A stretch of DNA of 64,000 bases. Origin: Thalassotalea_F euphylliae. GTDB lineage: Bacteria; Pseudomonadota; Gammaproteobacteria; Enterobacterales; Alteromonadaceae. This document shows, in pieces, positions 35,093 through 45,095 of this stretch (position 1 is its first letter; each line of letters starts with the position of its first letter). Location of the stretch: NCBI RefSeq assembly GCF_042682785.1, contig NZ_JBHUIB010000001.1, positions 744,001 to 808,000 of the forward strand, written 5' to 3'. A model generated the notes under the pieces. That model saw nothing but the letters and a program-made list of their open reading frames with translations, was not told the DNA's origin and searched no databases. The translations under genes were made by a program, and so were the position numbers.

Positions 35093-35984
35093 TCACTCTC
35101 ACGGTCATAATCACTCTCACAATGATGAGGACGCTTCGAGACGTATTGGCTGGGCTTTTTTTCTAAACCTCTCGTTTACCATCATCGAGTTTATTGGGGG
35201 TTGGTTAACCAATAGTACGGCAATCATGGCAGATGCTATCCATGATTTAGGAGATAGCATTTCCATAGGCACAGCATGGGGATTGAATAAGCTCAGTAAC
35301 AAGCCTGCCTCTAGCCAGTTTTCATACGGTTACAAGCGCTTTTCATTGCTTGGCGCATTGATTAACGGTTTAGTATTAACTGTTGGTTCCGTTTTTATAC
35401 TAATTGAGGCTATACCAAGATTGGCTAACCCCGAAATGCCTCAAGTCGAAGGAATGCTCTTATTAGCTATTTTTGGCATGGTGGTAAATGGTTATGCTGC
35501 CTATAAGCTAAGTCATGGAAAGACCTTAAATGAACGAGTTTTAAACTGGCACTTGCTTGAAGACGTTTTAGGTTGGATAGCTATATTTATTGTATCAATC
35601 GTATTGATGTTTGTTGAATGGCCCATACTCGACCCTATTTTATCAATTGGGTTTACTCTTTTTATTTTATTTAATGTTGTAAGAACACTGAAATCGACAC
35701 TTATGCTCTTCTTGCAAGCGACACCAGATATTGAGCTTATTGAAAATATTAAATCGAAAATAGTTTCTAAAGCCATTGTGGGTGAAGTACATCACTTGCA
35801 CATCTGGTCACTTGATGGTGAAAACAACGTTTTAACCGCTCATATTGTTTTAAACACTGAAATATCTAACGAGGAACTGAAATCGTACAAACTAGAATTA
35901 CAGCATGAGCTTAAAGAGTTTGATTTTGCTCATACAACAATTGAAATAGAGTTCATAGACGAGCAATGTCGTGACGCAAGCTAA
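35085..35984 (+). CDS. Zinc/cadmium CDF transporter (ZitB/CzcD-like)
   Basis: 299 residues from the ATG at 35085, which overlaps the preceding stop by 8 bp and has GAGG before it. A His-rich N-terminus (HSHSHGHNHSH) is followed by six membrane helices with the metal sites IMADAIHDLGDS and HLLEDVLGW (His-Asp pairs of Zn-type CDFs), then a C-terminal cytoplasmic ferredoxin-like domain with HHLHIWSLDG. It pumps Zn, Cd or Co out of the cytoplasm to the periplasm, where CzcCBA can take over. Confidence 0.9.
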   Translation: MHSHSHGHNHSHNDEDASRRIGWAFFLNLSFTIIEFIGGWLTNSTAIMADAIHDLGDSISIGTAWGLNKLSNKPASSQFSYGYKRFSLLGALINGLVLTVGSVFILIEAIPRLANPEMPQVEGMLLLAIFGMVVNGYAAYKLSHGKTLNERVLNWHLLEDVLGWIAIFIVSIVLMFVEWPILDPILSIGFTLFILFNVVRTLKSTLMLFLQATPDIELIENIKSKIVSKAIVGEVHHLHIWSLDGENNVLTAHIVLNTEISNEELKSYKLELQHELKEFDFAHTTIEIEFIDEQCRDAS

Positions 35985-36028
35985 ATGATAGTGTTAACAT
36001 TGACATAACTAAGAGAACATTGAACGAA

Positions 36029-36391
36029 ATGAATATTAAACAAATTCCTGCATACATCATGATAATGCTGATACTACTTCAGTCATTTTCTGCTGTGGCA
36101 AAAATTGCTGATATTCATATTGTTGATTCCGAACATATAAAAACCGAGCATGTTCATGCTTTAGATGACCATATTTCTTCTGAACAATTAATACAATCAA
36201 CAGCAGATATTGACCAACACAACCCCGCTGATTGTCATCATTGCGGACACTGCAATGGCTCACACGTACAGTTTGCTACACACATCTACATCAGTGAGAA
36301 TTTTGATTTCAAATCAAATCATGCCTTTAATTACTTAAAAGTAGTGATTGAAGCCCCACTTTCAAGGTTGCTTCGCCCTCCCAAAAGTTAG
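36029..36391 (+). CDS. Small His/Cys-rich periplasmic protein of the czc cluster
   Basis: 120 residues from the ATG at 36029 (a TTG at 36020 is in frame). Signal peptide about residues 1-25. The mature part has many His residues and the cluster CHHCGHCNGSHVQ (near 75), a probable metal site. Proteins like this often stand before czcCBA. The function is not established; periplasmic metal binding or sensing is a fair guess. Confidence 0.7.
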   Translation: MNIKQIPAYIMIMLILLQSFSAVAKIADIHIVDSEHIKTEHVHALDDHISSEQLIQSTADIDQHNPADCHHCGHCNGSHVQFATHIYISENFDFKSNHAFNYLKVVIEAPLSRLLRPPKS

Positions 36392-36459
36392 TCCTTTTAT
36401 TTAATTTGCGCGTTAGGCGGCAAGCCTTCGCTCCTTTCATAAAATAAACAGGACAAAAT

Positions 36460-37788
36460 ATGAATATGTCTTATTTTAAGGCTCCCGTGCTTACTTGGAA
36501 GAAAGTAAAACGGTTGCTTCTGTTGTCATTTTTAGTGACAACCAATAACGTATTTGCAAATGGCTTATCCATTGATTCAGTTTCATTATCAGATGCGATA
36601 CAACGAACACTTGCAAACAACCCACAGTTAACGGCTTTTGAATACAAACAAAAGCGCTTAGACGGCGAGTTAGCTACCGCAGGATTAAAACCTGAATATA
36701 ACATCAGTGTTGAATTGGAAAACTTTGCAGGTACAGGTGATGTATCTGGATTCAACGACGCTGAATTAACCTTGTCGATATCTTCCGTAGTGGAGTTGGG
36801 TGATAAAGTAAATAGCAGAAAGTTTTATGTTAATGCCCAACAGCAAGCTATAGCTGTTGATAAAAGAATACAAACTCTCGATATTTTGGGTGAAGTAGCA
36901 GCTCGCTATATCGATGTTTTAACCTTGCAACAAGTCATGCTCGTCAATGAAAATGCAGAAAAGCTAGCAAGAGAAACCTATCAAACCGTCTCGAAAAAAG
37001 TTCGTGTTGGTTCAGCACCGTCATCAGAGCGCAAGCGAGCAGAAGCAGCTTTAGCAACAGCTAGACTAAAGACGCTAACCATTTCCAAGCAGTTAGAGGC
37101 CAGTGTTCGTAAGTTAGCTATTATGTGGGGAGAGCAATCACCGCAATTCTCTCGTGTATCAGGCGATTTATTTGCGTTTCCCAAAACAATATCGCTCGAA
37201 TACATCATGGCTCAACTTTCTCAAAGCCCTCATATATTAGCTTATGCAGAGCAATCGAGAATTCAGCAAGCTCAATTACAATCAATCAACACACAAAGCC
37301 ACGCTAATATAACGTGGAGCGCAGGAGTAAAAAGACTTGAAGGTAGCAATGACACTGCGTTGGTTGCAGGGTTTAGCGTCCCTCTATTTACGAGTGATAG
37401 AAACAGAGGCAATTATCAATCCCAAAAAGCAATACTCGATGAAGGTGAGCAGCAAAAGAAAGCCAGTGAGCGAGCAATTTACAGCCAATTAGCGACATTT
37501 TATTCGGCTCAGGAAGAGGCTCGCCTTACGGTTGAAACCTTACAAACTAGTATTATTCCACCACAAGAAAGTGCTTTGTCATTAGTGCAAAAAGCCTACT
37601 CGGACGGGCGCTTTAGTTATTTGGAACTAGTTTCAGTTCAAAAAGAGCTTATTGAGATGCAATACGCGCTTATTTTTGCCGCAAGTGAGGTTCACAAACA
37701 AAGCGCCGCCATCGAGTCCTTATCAGGCATTCCATTAATTTCTTTCGGCAATACAGCAAGCCAACTTTCAAGCTTTATCGAGAATTAA
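36460..37788 (+). CDS. czcC: Outer membrane efflux protein, CzcC-like
   Basis: 442 residues with a signal peptide (to about residue 35) and the two repeated coiled-coil/beta units of the TolC family; SDAIQRTLANNPQL near 45 is the typical first repeat start. It forms the outer membrane channel of a tripartite heavy-metal RND pump. czcB follows 2 bp after its stop. Residues 1-12 extend past a possible second Met. Confidence 0.85.
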   Translation: MNMSYFKAPVLTWKKVKRLLLLSFLVTTNNVFANGLSIDSVSLSDAIQRTLANNPQLTAFEYKQKRLDGELATAGLKPEYNISVELENFAGTGDVSGFNDAELTLSISSVVELGDKVNSRKFYVNAQQQAIAVDKRIQTLDILGEVAARYIDVLTLQQVMLVNENAEKLARETYQTVSKKVRVGSAPSSERKRAEAALATARLKTLTISKQLEASVRKLAIMWGEQSPQFSRVSGDLFAFPKTISLEYIMAQLSQSPHILAYAEQSRIQQAQLQSINTQSHANITWSAGVKRLEGSNDTALVAGFSVPLFTSDRNRGNYQSQKAILDEGEQQKKASERAIYSQLATFYSAQEEARLTVETLQTSIIPPQESALSLVQKAYSDGRFSYLELVSVQKELIEMQYALIFAASEVHKQSAAIESLSGIPLISFGNTASQLSSFIEN

Positions 37789-37790
37789 TC

Positions 37791-38705
37791 ATGAAAAATA
37801 TAAAAAAATTAAATGTACCAATCAGTCTTTTCAAATTAATGCTTGTTGCTGTAATTGGTTTCACCTCCGTCACGACTTCAGCCAGTGAAGAACATGCTGA
37901 TGAGTTCGTGTCCATGTCTGCTGAAATGGCTAAACAAAACGGTATTGAAACAATTGTTGTTACCAGCGGAGTTATTCGCAATGAAGAGATTCTTTACGGA
38001 AAAATTGTCGCTGATCCTGCCTCTCTTGCACATGTTAATGCGAGATTCGATGGTGTTATTAAGGAAGTAAAAGTTAATCTCGGCGAAGAGGTTAAAAAAA
38101 GTGAAACGTTGGTAGTCATCGAATCCAATGAAAGCTTAAACCAATATTCGATAAAAGCACCAATGTCAGGGCGTATAGTCGCTAGGCAAGCAAATATTGG
38201 CGAGCTTACAAACGGTGAAAACTTGCTGACAATAGCCAACTTTGACGTGGTTTGGGCACAACTATCAGTGTTTCCTACTCAGCTAAGTAAGGTTAACGTT
38301 GACCAGCAGGTGCTAATTCATAGCACGGAATTTAATCAAAGTGCGCAAATTAGCTATTTAACACCATCACTAAACGACAAGCCTTATTCGTTGGCATATG
38401 TAAAATTAAATAACAAAACGAAAAACTGGCCGCTTGGCTCAGCAATTAAAGGGGCGGTTACAACTAGTCAACACTCTGCTCCAATTGTTGTGCCAAAAGA
38501 AGCCATTCAAGAGTTTGAAGGCAATGATGTTGTTTTTATTAAGGAAGGCAATGAATACCACCCTAGCGCCGTAAAAACTGGCGCTTCAGACGCTATCAAT
38601 ATTGCTATCATCGAGGGTTTGAACGTCGGCGAAAGTGTGGTTGTTAAGAACAGCTACCTGCTAGTTGCAGATCTAAAAAAATCGGAGGCTGGGCATGAAC
38701 ACTAA
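37791..38705 (+). CDS. czcB: RND periplasmic adaptor, CzcB-like
   Basis: 304 residues, short for the family. Signal peptide about 1-32, then the barrel-sandwich halves around VNARFDGVIKEVKVNLGEEV and APMSGRIVARQANIGE, a beta-barrel and a membrane-proximal domain. It joins CzcA to CzcC in the periplasm. It lacks the N-terminal metal-binding extension found in long CzcB proteins. It lies in line between czcC and czcA. Confidence 0.88.
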   Translation: MKNIKKLNVPISLFKLMLVAVIGFTSVTTSASEEHADEFVSMSAEMAKQNGIETIVVTSGVIRNEEILYGKIVADPASLAHVNARFDGVIKEVKVNLGEEVKKSETLVVIESNESLNQYSIKAPMSGRIVARQANIGELTNGENLLTIANFDVVWAQLSVFPTQLSKVNVDQQVLIHSTEFNQSAQISYLTPSLNDKPYSLAYVKLNNKTKNWPLGSAIKGAVTTSQHSAPIVVPKEAIQEFEGNDVVFIKEGNEYHPSAVKTGASDAINIAIIEGLNVGESVVVKNSYLLVADLKKSEAGHEH

Positions 38706-38759
38706 ACTCCGAAGTCTTTATTTACTTCATATTAGCTTCAATATTATCGAGGTGAAAAT

Positions 38760-41700
38760 ATGATCGCTTGGATACTAGAATTATCTATCCGCCGACGTGG
38801 AACTATGTTGCTAATGGCGTTGTTTATCATCGCTTTAGGAATGTGGAATTATCAAAAGCTACCTATTGATGCCGTGCCTGATATTACCAATGTACAAGTA
38901 CAAATAAACACGCAGGCTCAAGGTTATTCACCTTTGGAAACAGAGCAACGGATCACGTTTATTGTCGAAACGGGCTTGGCGGGTTTACCTAAGCTCGATT
39001 ATACCCGTTCACTTTCTCGATATGGTCTGTCACAAGTAACAGTTGTGTTCGAAGAAGGCACAGATCTGTATTTTGCCAGAAATCTAATCAATGAGCGGCT
39101 TAGCGCAATTAAAGAGCAACTACCGTTAGGTATTGAACCAGAAATGGGGCCAATTGCTACGGGCCTCGGTGAAATATACATGTACAGTATAACTGCCGAC
39201 GAGAGTGCAAAGCAGAATAATGGCTTACCCTATGACGCGATGGCGTTAAGGGAGATCCATGACTGGGTAGTGAAACCACAACTTTCATTGGTTAAAGGGA
39301 TTACGGAAATCAATGCAATTGGTGGCTATAAAAAGCAATACCATATCAACCCAGATCCTTTAAAGATGCTGCACTTCGGCATTACCAGTGATGCGTTATC
39401 AAAAGCAGTAATGCGAAATAATGCTAATCAAGGGGCAGGATTTATAGAAACAAGCGGACAGCAAATTCTTGTTCGTTCACAAGCTCAATTGCAAACTATT
39501 CAAGACATTCAAAACGTCATTATTAAAAGCGATGACGGCACACTTGTAAAAGTTAAAGATGTTGCCGAAGTTGCGATAGGAAAAGAGCTAAGAACTGGTG
39601 CTGCATCACAGGAAGGTAAGGAAAGTGTGATTGGCACAGCAATGATGCTGGTAGGAGAAAATTCACGCTCGGTGGCTTTGGCTGTTGGCGACAAGCTTAG
39701 TGAAATTCAAAATAGCTTACCTCAAGGAGTGTCAATAGTTCCCTTATATGACAGGACAACTCTGGTTGATAAAGCAATTAGCACCGTACAGAAAAATCTC
39801 ATTGAAGGCGCGTTGTTAGTTATCTTCGTATTGTTCCTATTACTGGGTAATATACGAGCCGCTCTAATTACTGCCGCAGTCATTCCTTTGGCAATGTTGG
39901 CAACAATCACGGGCATGGTTCAAAGCAAGGTCTCTGCGAATTTAATGAGTTTGGGAGCTTTGGATTTTGGATTAATTGTCGATGGAGCGGTAATCATCGT
40001 TGAGAACTGCATTCGGCGCTTAGCAGAAAGCCAAAAACGAAATGGTTCAGTCATTTCCCTCAAGGAGCGGTTAGATATTGTTTATGCTGCAACCAATGAG
40101 GTGATACGGCCTAGTGTTTTTGGCGTATTGATTATAACCATCGTCTATGTGCCTTTGTTTACCTTATCGGGTGTTGAGGGCAAAATGTTTCATCCGATGG
40201 CTGCAACTGTGATCATCGCTCTATTGTCTGCAATGGTATTTACCTTCACGCTCGTTCCCGCAGCAGTTGCGTTATTCTTGAAAGGCAAAATCAGCGAAAA
40301 AGAAAGTCCGATCATTGTCGGTGCTAAGTCAGTATATCGTCCGGTTTTGAAGTGGGCTTTAAAACTACGATGGCTAGTTGTTTGTGGCGCTGCTTTACTT
40401 GTGACATTTAGCATATTACTTGGTAGTAAGTTAGGATCTGAATTTGTTCCACAACTTAATGAAGGTGACATTGCACTGCACGCGATGCGTATTCCGGGCA
40501 CTGGTATTGACCAAGCTGTAGAAATGCAGAAGATACTTGAACAACACATTATGAAATATGATGAGGTTGCTACGGTGTTTTCAAAAACAGGCACAGCAGA
40601 AGTGGCGACAGATGCGATGCCGCCAAATGTGACTGATACTTTTCTTATACTAAAGCCTAGAGAGCAATGGCCCAACCCCAATTTAACGAAAGCGGATTTT
40701 GTTGGAAAGCTGGAAAAAGATCTCAGTTCGATTCCCGGCAATAATTATGAGTTTACTCAACCAATTCAGATGCGATTTAACGAATTAATTAGTGGAGTAA
40801 GAGCTGATTTGGGGATTAAACTCTACGGTGATGACCTATCCCAACTTGTTAATTCAGCACAAGAAATTTTAACTGCACTCAATACAATTTCAGGTGTCGC
40901 AGATGCAAGGCTTGAACAAGTTGATGATGTGCCTATTTTTACTGTTAATCCCAAGCCTGAAGCATTAGCATTATACGGGTTAGATATAAGCGATTTACAA
41001 TTTTGGTTAAAAACTGTCGTGTCAGGTGAAAGTGCAGGGTTAATATTCGAAGGTGATCGTCGATTTGAAATTGTAATTAGATACCCAGAGCTGTTGCGAA
41101 CCGACCTTGATCAGTTAGGAAATTTGCCAATCGCAACAGAAAGTGGTGAGTTTGTACCTGTGAGTGAGGTTGCAGAGTTAAATTATACGACGGTTCCAAG
41201 TCAAATCAGCCGAGAAAATGGTAAGAGACGAATTGTAGTTACAGCAAATGTTAGAAACCGAGATCTAGGCTCATTCGTACAAGAGGCACAGCAAAAAATT
41301 CAACAAAATGTTGAATTGCCTGCTGGTTATTGGCTTGAGTACGGCGGAACATTTGAGCAACTTGAGAGTGCAACGCAAAGATTATCCATCGTAGTACCTG
41401 CCACATTGTTTGTAATTTTGACACTGCTAGTCATAGCATTTAGTTCAATAAAAGATGCCCTGATCATATTTAGTGGTGTGCCTTTAGCACTTACAGGCGG
41501 CGTACTGGCTTTGTGGTTAAGAGACATGCCTCTTTCAATTTCTGCTGCTGTTGGGTTTATCGCTCTTTCAGGGATAGCTGTATTAAATGGACTGGTGATG
41601 CTGTCATTCATTAAACAGCGATTACTTGAAACGGGAGAATTAATTAACTCAATTATCGACGGTGCAACGGTAAGGCTACGTCCTGTATTAATGACGGCAC

Positions 41701-41870
41701 TCGTTGCTAGTTTAGGATTCATTCCTATGGCGTTAAATGTTGGAACTGGAGCTGAAGTTCAGAGGCCATTAGCGACGGTGGTGATTGGGGGAATTATTTC
41801 CTCAACTTTACTAACTTTAGTTGTATTGCCTGTTCTTTATCGAATTGTTTATCACAAATTCAAATCTTAA
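38760..41870 (+). CDS. czcA: Heavy-metal RND efflux pump, CzcA family
   Basis: 1036 residues with twelve membrane helices and two large periplasmic loops. The heavy-metal RND motif LDFGLIVDGAVIIVEN in helix 4 (near residue 400) contains the proton-relay Asp. The start IPDAVPDITNVQVQINT-like segment (PIDAVPDITNVQVQ, about 36-50) is typical of CzcA/CusA. It exports Zn, Cd or Co from periplasm or cytoplasm. It is the last gene of the CadR-side cluster and is followed by a terminator. Confidence 0.92.
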   Translation: MIAWILELSIRRRGTMLLMALFIIALGMWNYQKLPIDAVPDITNVQVQINTQAQGYSPLETEQRITFIVETGLAGLPKLDYTRSLSRYGLSQVTVVFEEGTDLYFARNLINERLSAIKEQLPLGIEPEMGPIATGLGEIYMYSITADESAKQNNGLPYDAMALREIHDWVVKPQLSLVKGITEINAIGGYKKQYHINPDPLKMLHFGITSDALSKAVMRNNANQGAGFIETSGQQILVRSQAQLQTIQDIQNVIIKSDDGTLVKVKDVAEVAIGKELRTGAASQEGKESVIGTAMMLVGENSRSVALAVGDKLSEIQNSLPQGVSIVPLYDRTTLVDKAISTVQKNLIEGALLVIFVLFLLLGNIRAALITAAVIPLAMLATITGMVQSKVSANLMSLGALDFGLIVDGAVIIVENCIRRLAESQKRNGSVISLKERLDIVYAATNEVIRPSVFGVLIITIVYVPLFTLSGVEGKMFHPMAATVIIALLSAMVFTFTLVPAAVALFLKGKISEKESPIIVGAKSVYRPVLKWALKLRWLVVCGAALLVTFSILLGSKLGSEFVPQLNEGDIALHAMRIPGTGIDQAVEMQKILEQHIMKYDEVATVFSKTGTAEVATDAMPPNVTDTFLILKPREQWPNPNLTKADFVGKLEKDLSSIPGNNYEFTQPIQMRFNELISGVRADLGIKLYGDDLSQLVNSAQEILTALNTISGVADARLEQVDDVPIFTVNPKPEALALYGLDISDLQFWLKTVVSGESAGLIFEGDRRFEIVIRYPELLRTDLDQLGNLPIATESGEFVPVSEVAELNYTTVPSQISRENGKRRIVVTANVRNRDLGSFVQEAQQKIQQNVELPAGYWLEYGGTFEQLESATQRLSIVVPATLFVILTLLVIAFSSIKDALIIFSGVPLALTGGVLALWLRDMPLSISAAVGFIALSGIAVLNGLVMLSFIKQRLLETGELINSIIDGATVRLRPVLMTALVASLGFIPMALNVGTGAEVQRPLATVVIGGIISSTLLTLVVLPVLYRIVYHKFKS

Positions 41871-41881
41871 CTTTAGTTTGG

Positions 41882-41914
41882 AGGCTTCTCGTAATTATTT
41901 AGAGAAGCCTTTTA
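41882..41914. terminator. Terminator after czcA
   Basis: AGGCTTCTC / GAGAAGCCT stem with an 11 nt loop and TTTTATT after it, 12 bp past the czcA stop. Confidence 0.85.
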
Positions 41915-41961
41915 TTACGTTACTTTTGCTCACTCAGGTGCGTAAAAAGATCTATTTAAAA

Positions 41962-42315
41962 CTAAATTACTTTTAAGACGCCGCGATACATTTGCATCTG
42001 ACAATGAAACTCATGCTCTCCCGGTGACAAGTTCAATAAGGTAATTTGAGTAATTTCATTCAATTTAAGCTGTTCGCTTATATCCAATGAAGGAATAAGG
42101 ATTGTTTCAGCGCAGGGGGATTGATCTTTACGCATAAACTTCAAGGTGACAGGTTGGCTTGCAGACACCTGAATTGAAGATGGGGAATACACGCCATCTT
42201 TCACTTCAATTAACACTTCTCTGTTTTGCACAATTGTTTTGTTAGGTTTGTACAGCCAAAACCACCAAACAATCAGCGCGATCAACACTAAGCCTAATAA
42301 GTTAATTAACATCAT
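41962..42315 (-). CDS. Membrane-anchored cupredoxin-like protein
   Basis: 117 residues: one N-terminal helix (2-22) then a cupredoxin fold. Possible copper ligands are in SPCAETI and in the C-terminal loop HEFHCQMQMY, which has the His-x-x-Cys...Met spacing seen in such proteins. It ends the operon merR-copA-cupredoxin and likely receives or buffers Cu in the periplasm. Confidence 0.75.
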   Translation of the reverse strand: MMLINLLGLVLIALIVWWFWLYKPNKTIVQNREVLIEVKDGVYSPSSIQVSASQPVTLKFMRKDQSPCAETILIPSLDISEQLKLNEITQITLLNLSPGEHEFHCQMQMYRGVLKVI

Positions 42316-42340
42316 CGTGCGTCTCCTTAATGCTTACTTT

Positions 42341-44584
42341 CTATGAGTTTTGGGCTTTAAAAAACCGAAGTCGATTCGCATTTGACACCACGGTCAATGA
42401 CGAAAACGCCATTGCTGCCCCAGCTATTACAGGGCTAAGCAGAATTCCAAAGAAGGGATATAGAATCCCCGCAGCAAAAGGAATCCCAGCTACGTTATAG
42501 ACAAACGCGCCAAATAAGTTTTGTTTGATATTTCGTAAAGTGGCCTTGCTTACCGCTATGGCATCAGCAAGGCCATGAAGTGAGCCACGCATCAGGGTTA
42601 TATCAGCACTTTCGATTGCTACATCAGTCCCTGTGCCTATGGCGAAACCAACATCGGCTAACGCAAGTGCAGGAGCATCGTTAATACCATCACCTGTCAT
42701 ACCAACAGTTTCGCCGCTGTCTTGTAGCTCTTTAACCTTGTTGGCTTTGTCTTCTGGCAGCACTTCAGCAAAAAACTCACTAATTCCCGCTTTTTTGGCA
42801 ACAGCGGCGGCTGTATCCTTGTTATCGCCCGTTAACATAATGACGCGAATCCCATTGGTCTGAAGCCGTTTAATCGCGGAAATTGAGTCTGACTTAATAG
42901 GATCAGCAACAGCAATAATTGCTGCCAGCTCGCCATTAACAGCAAAATACATTGGTGTTTTAGCTTCTTTTGCTAAAGACTGGGCTTTTCCAACGAAACC
43001 TGTAAGGTCAATGCCTTTAATTTTCATTAGTTTATCGTTACCAAAAAGTAAGGTTTTGTTGTTACAGGTTGCTTCTACACCAAAACCCGTAATGGCGTTA
43101 AACGATTCTATTTTTAGTAACTCAATATCCTGATCTAACGCACTTTCAACAATCGCTTGTGCCAAAGGGTGCTCGGAGCCACTTTCTAAACTTGCCGCAA
43201 GCTGTAACACTTCTTTCTCGTCAGTCGCTTTTGCCAAAACAATATTAGTTACCTTTGGTGCCCCTTCAGTAATAGTTCCCGTTTTATCTAAAATCATGGA
43301 AGTGATTTTAGAGGCGGTTTGTAAAGCTTCGCCATTGCGAATAAGCACTCCAGCTTCTGCCGCTTTTCCAACTCCCACCATGACAGACATAGGCGTTGCT
43401 AAACCCAAAGCACACGGGCACGCAATAATGAGTACGGTAGTTGCTGAAACGATGGCAAAAGCAATTGCTGGCTCTGGTCCAAAGTTAAGCCATGCTAGAG
43501 CGCTTAATATAGATATGATCATGACAACAGGAACAAAATAAGCGGAAATCACATCGGCCAAGCGGCCAATAGGTGGTTTAGAGTTTTGCGCTCGTTTCAC
43601 CATATTGATGATTTGCGCAAGCGCCGTGTCTTTGCCTACGCGTGTCGCTCTAAACAAAATCATGCCTGACTTGTTTAACGTTCCTGCAACAACTTCATCT
43701 TCTTTGGCTTTTTCAACAGGCATGGGTTCGCCCGTAAGCATTGATTCGTCTATAGATGTGTGGCCTTCTAATACAGTGCCATCTACAGGAATTTTCCCCC
43801 CCGGTTTTACCTTCACCACATCATTAAGTAAAACCTGCTCGATACCTATCTGAACCTCTTTGCTATCACGAACTACTGTTGCTGTTTTGGTTTGTAACCC
43901 GATAAGACGTTTGATGGCTTCAGAGGTTTTACCTCTGGCTTTTAGTTCTAGTGCCAAACCTAAATTAATCAATCCAATGATCATGGCTGTCGCTTCAAAA
44001 TAAACATGTCTCGCCATCAACGGCACTGCGTCTGGAGCCAATACAACAGCTATTGAGTAAATCCATGCCGTGCCTGTTCCTAAAGCAATTAGGGTGTCCA
44101 TATTAGCAGAGTGATTTTTAAAGCTTTTCCATGCTCCTACATAGAAATGCTTACCTGAAAAATACATAACGCCAAAAGTTAAAATGCCTACAACTAGCCA
44201 AGACATGCGTTCAAGGTTTGTTTCAACCGTCATTTCTCCAACAACAATGCTGTAGATCATTAAAGGAACGCCAAGTGAAAGCGCAATAAAAGTATCTCGT
44301 ATTAGCTTTTTGTAATACTTCCAGTCTGCTGCCTCTTTCTCGTCAAGCGTATCAATTGCTGAACTATCATCGATTGGCTTAGCGTTATAACCGATAGATT
44401 CAACAGCTTTAATCAGCTCTTCAGTTTTCACGGTTCCTGTGACTTGAACAGTCCTATCAGCAAAATTCATTTCAGCACTAACTACACCATTGGTTCCTTT
44501 CAGCGCCCCCTCAATTTTACCGACGCAACTTGCACAGCCAGCACCTTCTATAATGAGCTGATGATCAGGTTTAATATTATTCAT
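42341..44584 (-). CDS. copA: Copper-exporting P1B-type ATPase
   Basis: About 747 residues (an ATG at 44596 adds four). One N-terminal metal-binding domain with GAGCASC; eight membrane helices; the membrane metal motif ACPCALGLATP near 390; the phosphorylation motif DKTGTITEG near 430; the HP motif SEHPLAQ; and GDGINDAPAL near 640. It moves Cu(I) out of the cytoplasm using ATP. Its start overlaps the regulator gene by about 8-20 bp, so they are coupled. Confidence 0.93.
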   Translation of the reverse strand: MNNIKPDHQLIIEGAGCASCVGKIEGALKGTNGVVSAEMNFADRTVQVTGTVKTEELIKAVESIGYNAKPIDDSSAIDTLDEKEAADWKYYKKLIRDTFIALSLGVPLMIYSIVVGEMTVETNLERMSWLVVGILTFGVMYFSGKHFYVGAWKSFKNHSANMDTLIALGTGTAWIYSIAVVLAPDAVPLMARHVYFEATAMIIGLINLGLALELKARGKTSEAIKRLIGLQTKTATVVRDSKEVQIGIEQVLLNDVVKVKPGGKIPVDGTVLEGHTSIDESMLTGEPMPVEKAKEDEVVAGTLNKSGMILFRATRVGKDTALAQIINMVKRAQNSKPPIGRLADVISAYFVPVVMIISILSALAWLNFGPEPAIAFAIVSATTVLIIACPCALGLATPMSVMVGVGKAAEAGVLIRNGEALQTASKITSMILDKTGTITEGAPKVTNIVLAKATDEKEVLQLAASLESGSEHPLAQAIVESALDQDIELLKIESFNAITGFGVEATCNNKTLLFGNDKLMKIKGIDLTGFVGKAQSLAKEAKTPMYFAVNGELAAIIAVADPIKSDSISAIKRLQTNGIRVIMLTGDNKDTAAAVAKKAGISEFFAEVLPEDKANKVKELQDSGETVGMTGDGINDAPALALADVGFAIGTGTDVAIESADITLMRGSLHGLADAIAVSKATLRNIKQNLFGAFVYNVAGIPFAAGILYPFFGILLSPVIAGAAMAFSSLTVVSNANRLRFFKAQNS

Positions 44585-45005
44585 GGGAGCCGCCATTGTT
44601 TTCTATAGGTTCAAAGCTGTCTATGAGGTGACATACCATAGTGGAGGTTGGTGCTTTATCTTCCTTGACTTCCCATTGTGCTAGCGCATCTTTCATGTTT
44701 TTACGCAAAGCTAACATTGCCTGAAATTGTTTTTCAGTCTCAGCTAGCCTTTCCTTAATTAAAGACCTAACTAGAGGGCATGCAGCTTTTCCGAGACTCG
44801 CCTCATCAACAATGTGTTGTATATCTGATACTGAAAACCCCAGTTGTCTTGCACTTAAAATAAACTTCAGTCTAGAGATTTCTGTTGGGGGGTAGTACTT
44901 ATATCCGTTTTCAGACTTAGTTGGATTGAGTAATTTTAATCGAGTGTAGTATCTGACAGTATCGGGTGTTGTACCAAACTCTTTGGCTAATTCAGTAACT
45001 TTCAT
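44577..45005 (-). CDS. MerR family regulator of the copper ATPase operon
   Basis: 142 residues. Winged helix at residues 1-25 (VTELAKEFGTTPDTVRYY). It lacks the C-x7-C loop of CueR and instead has Cys in ACPLVRSLI (near 75) and MVCHLID (near 124), a pattern found in regulators next to metal P-type ATPases. It is autoregulated, judging by a MerR-type promoter directly upstream. Cu, or possibly another soft metal, would be the signal. Confidence 0.82.
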   Translation of the reverse strand: MKVTELAKEFGTTPDTVRYYTRLKLLNPTKSENGYKYYPPTEISRLKFILSARQLGFSVSDIQHIVDEASLGKAACPLVRSLIKERLAETEKQFQAMLALRKNMKDALAQWEVKEDKAPTSTMVCHLIDSFEPIENNGGSHE

Positions 45006-45042
45006 AAGCTATCCTGACTTAATAAATGGGTTAACTGAGTTA

Positions 45043-45073
45043 AGTTTAGACCTGTGTGTAAGACACAGGTCAA
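45043..45073 (-). promoter_or_regulatory. MerR-type promoter/operator for merR-copA
   Basis: On the minus strand, -35 TTGACC (45073-45068) and -10 TAAACT (45048-45043) are 19 bp apart. The spacer dyad ACCTGTGT / ACACAGGT (45050-45070) is perfect. It lies 38 bp before the regulator start, so the whole operon is self-controlled. Confidence 0.88.
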
Positions 45074-45095
45074 GCCCAATATAATTATTTTAGAT

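Noticed and set aside
36405..36432. GTTAGGC followed by an AGGC/GCCT hairpin before czcC, like an integron attC core
   Set aside because: No matching GCCTAAC partner at attC distance upstream and no integron integrase or cassette array; a single 7-mer is expected by chance.
40190..40741. Minus-strand open frame of 183 codons inside czcA
   Set aside because: Antisense of a strongly supported RND pump gene, no ribosome site or recognisable domain.
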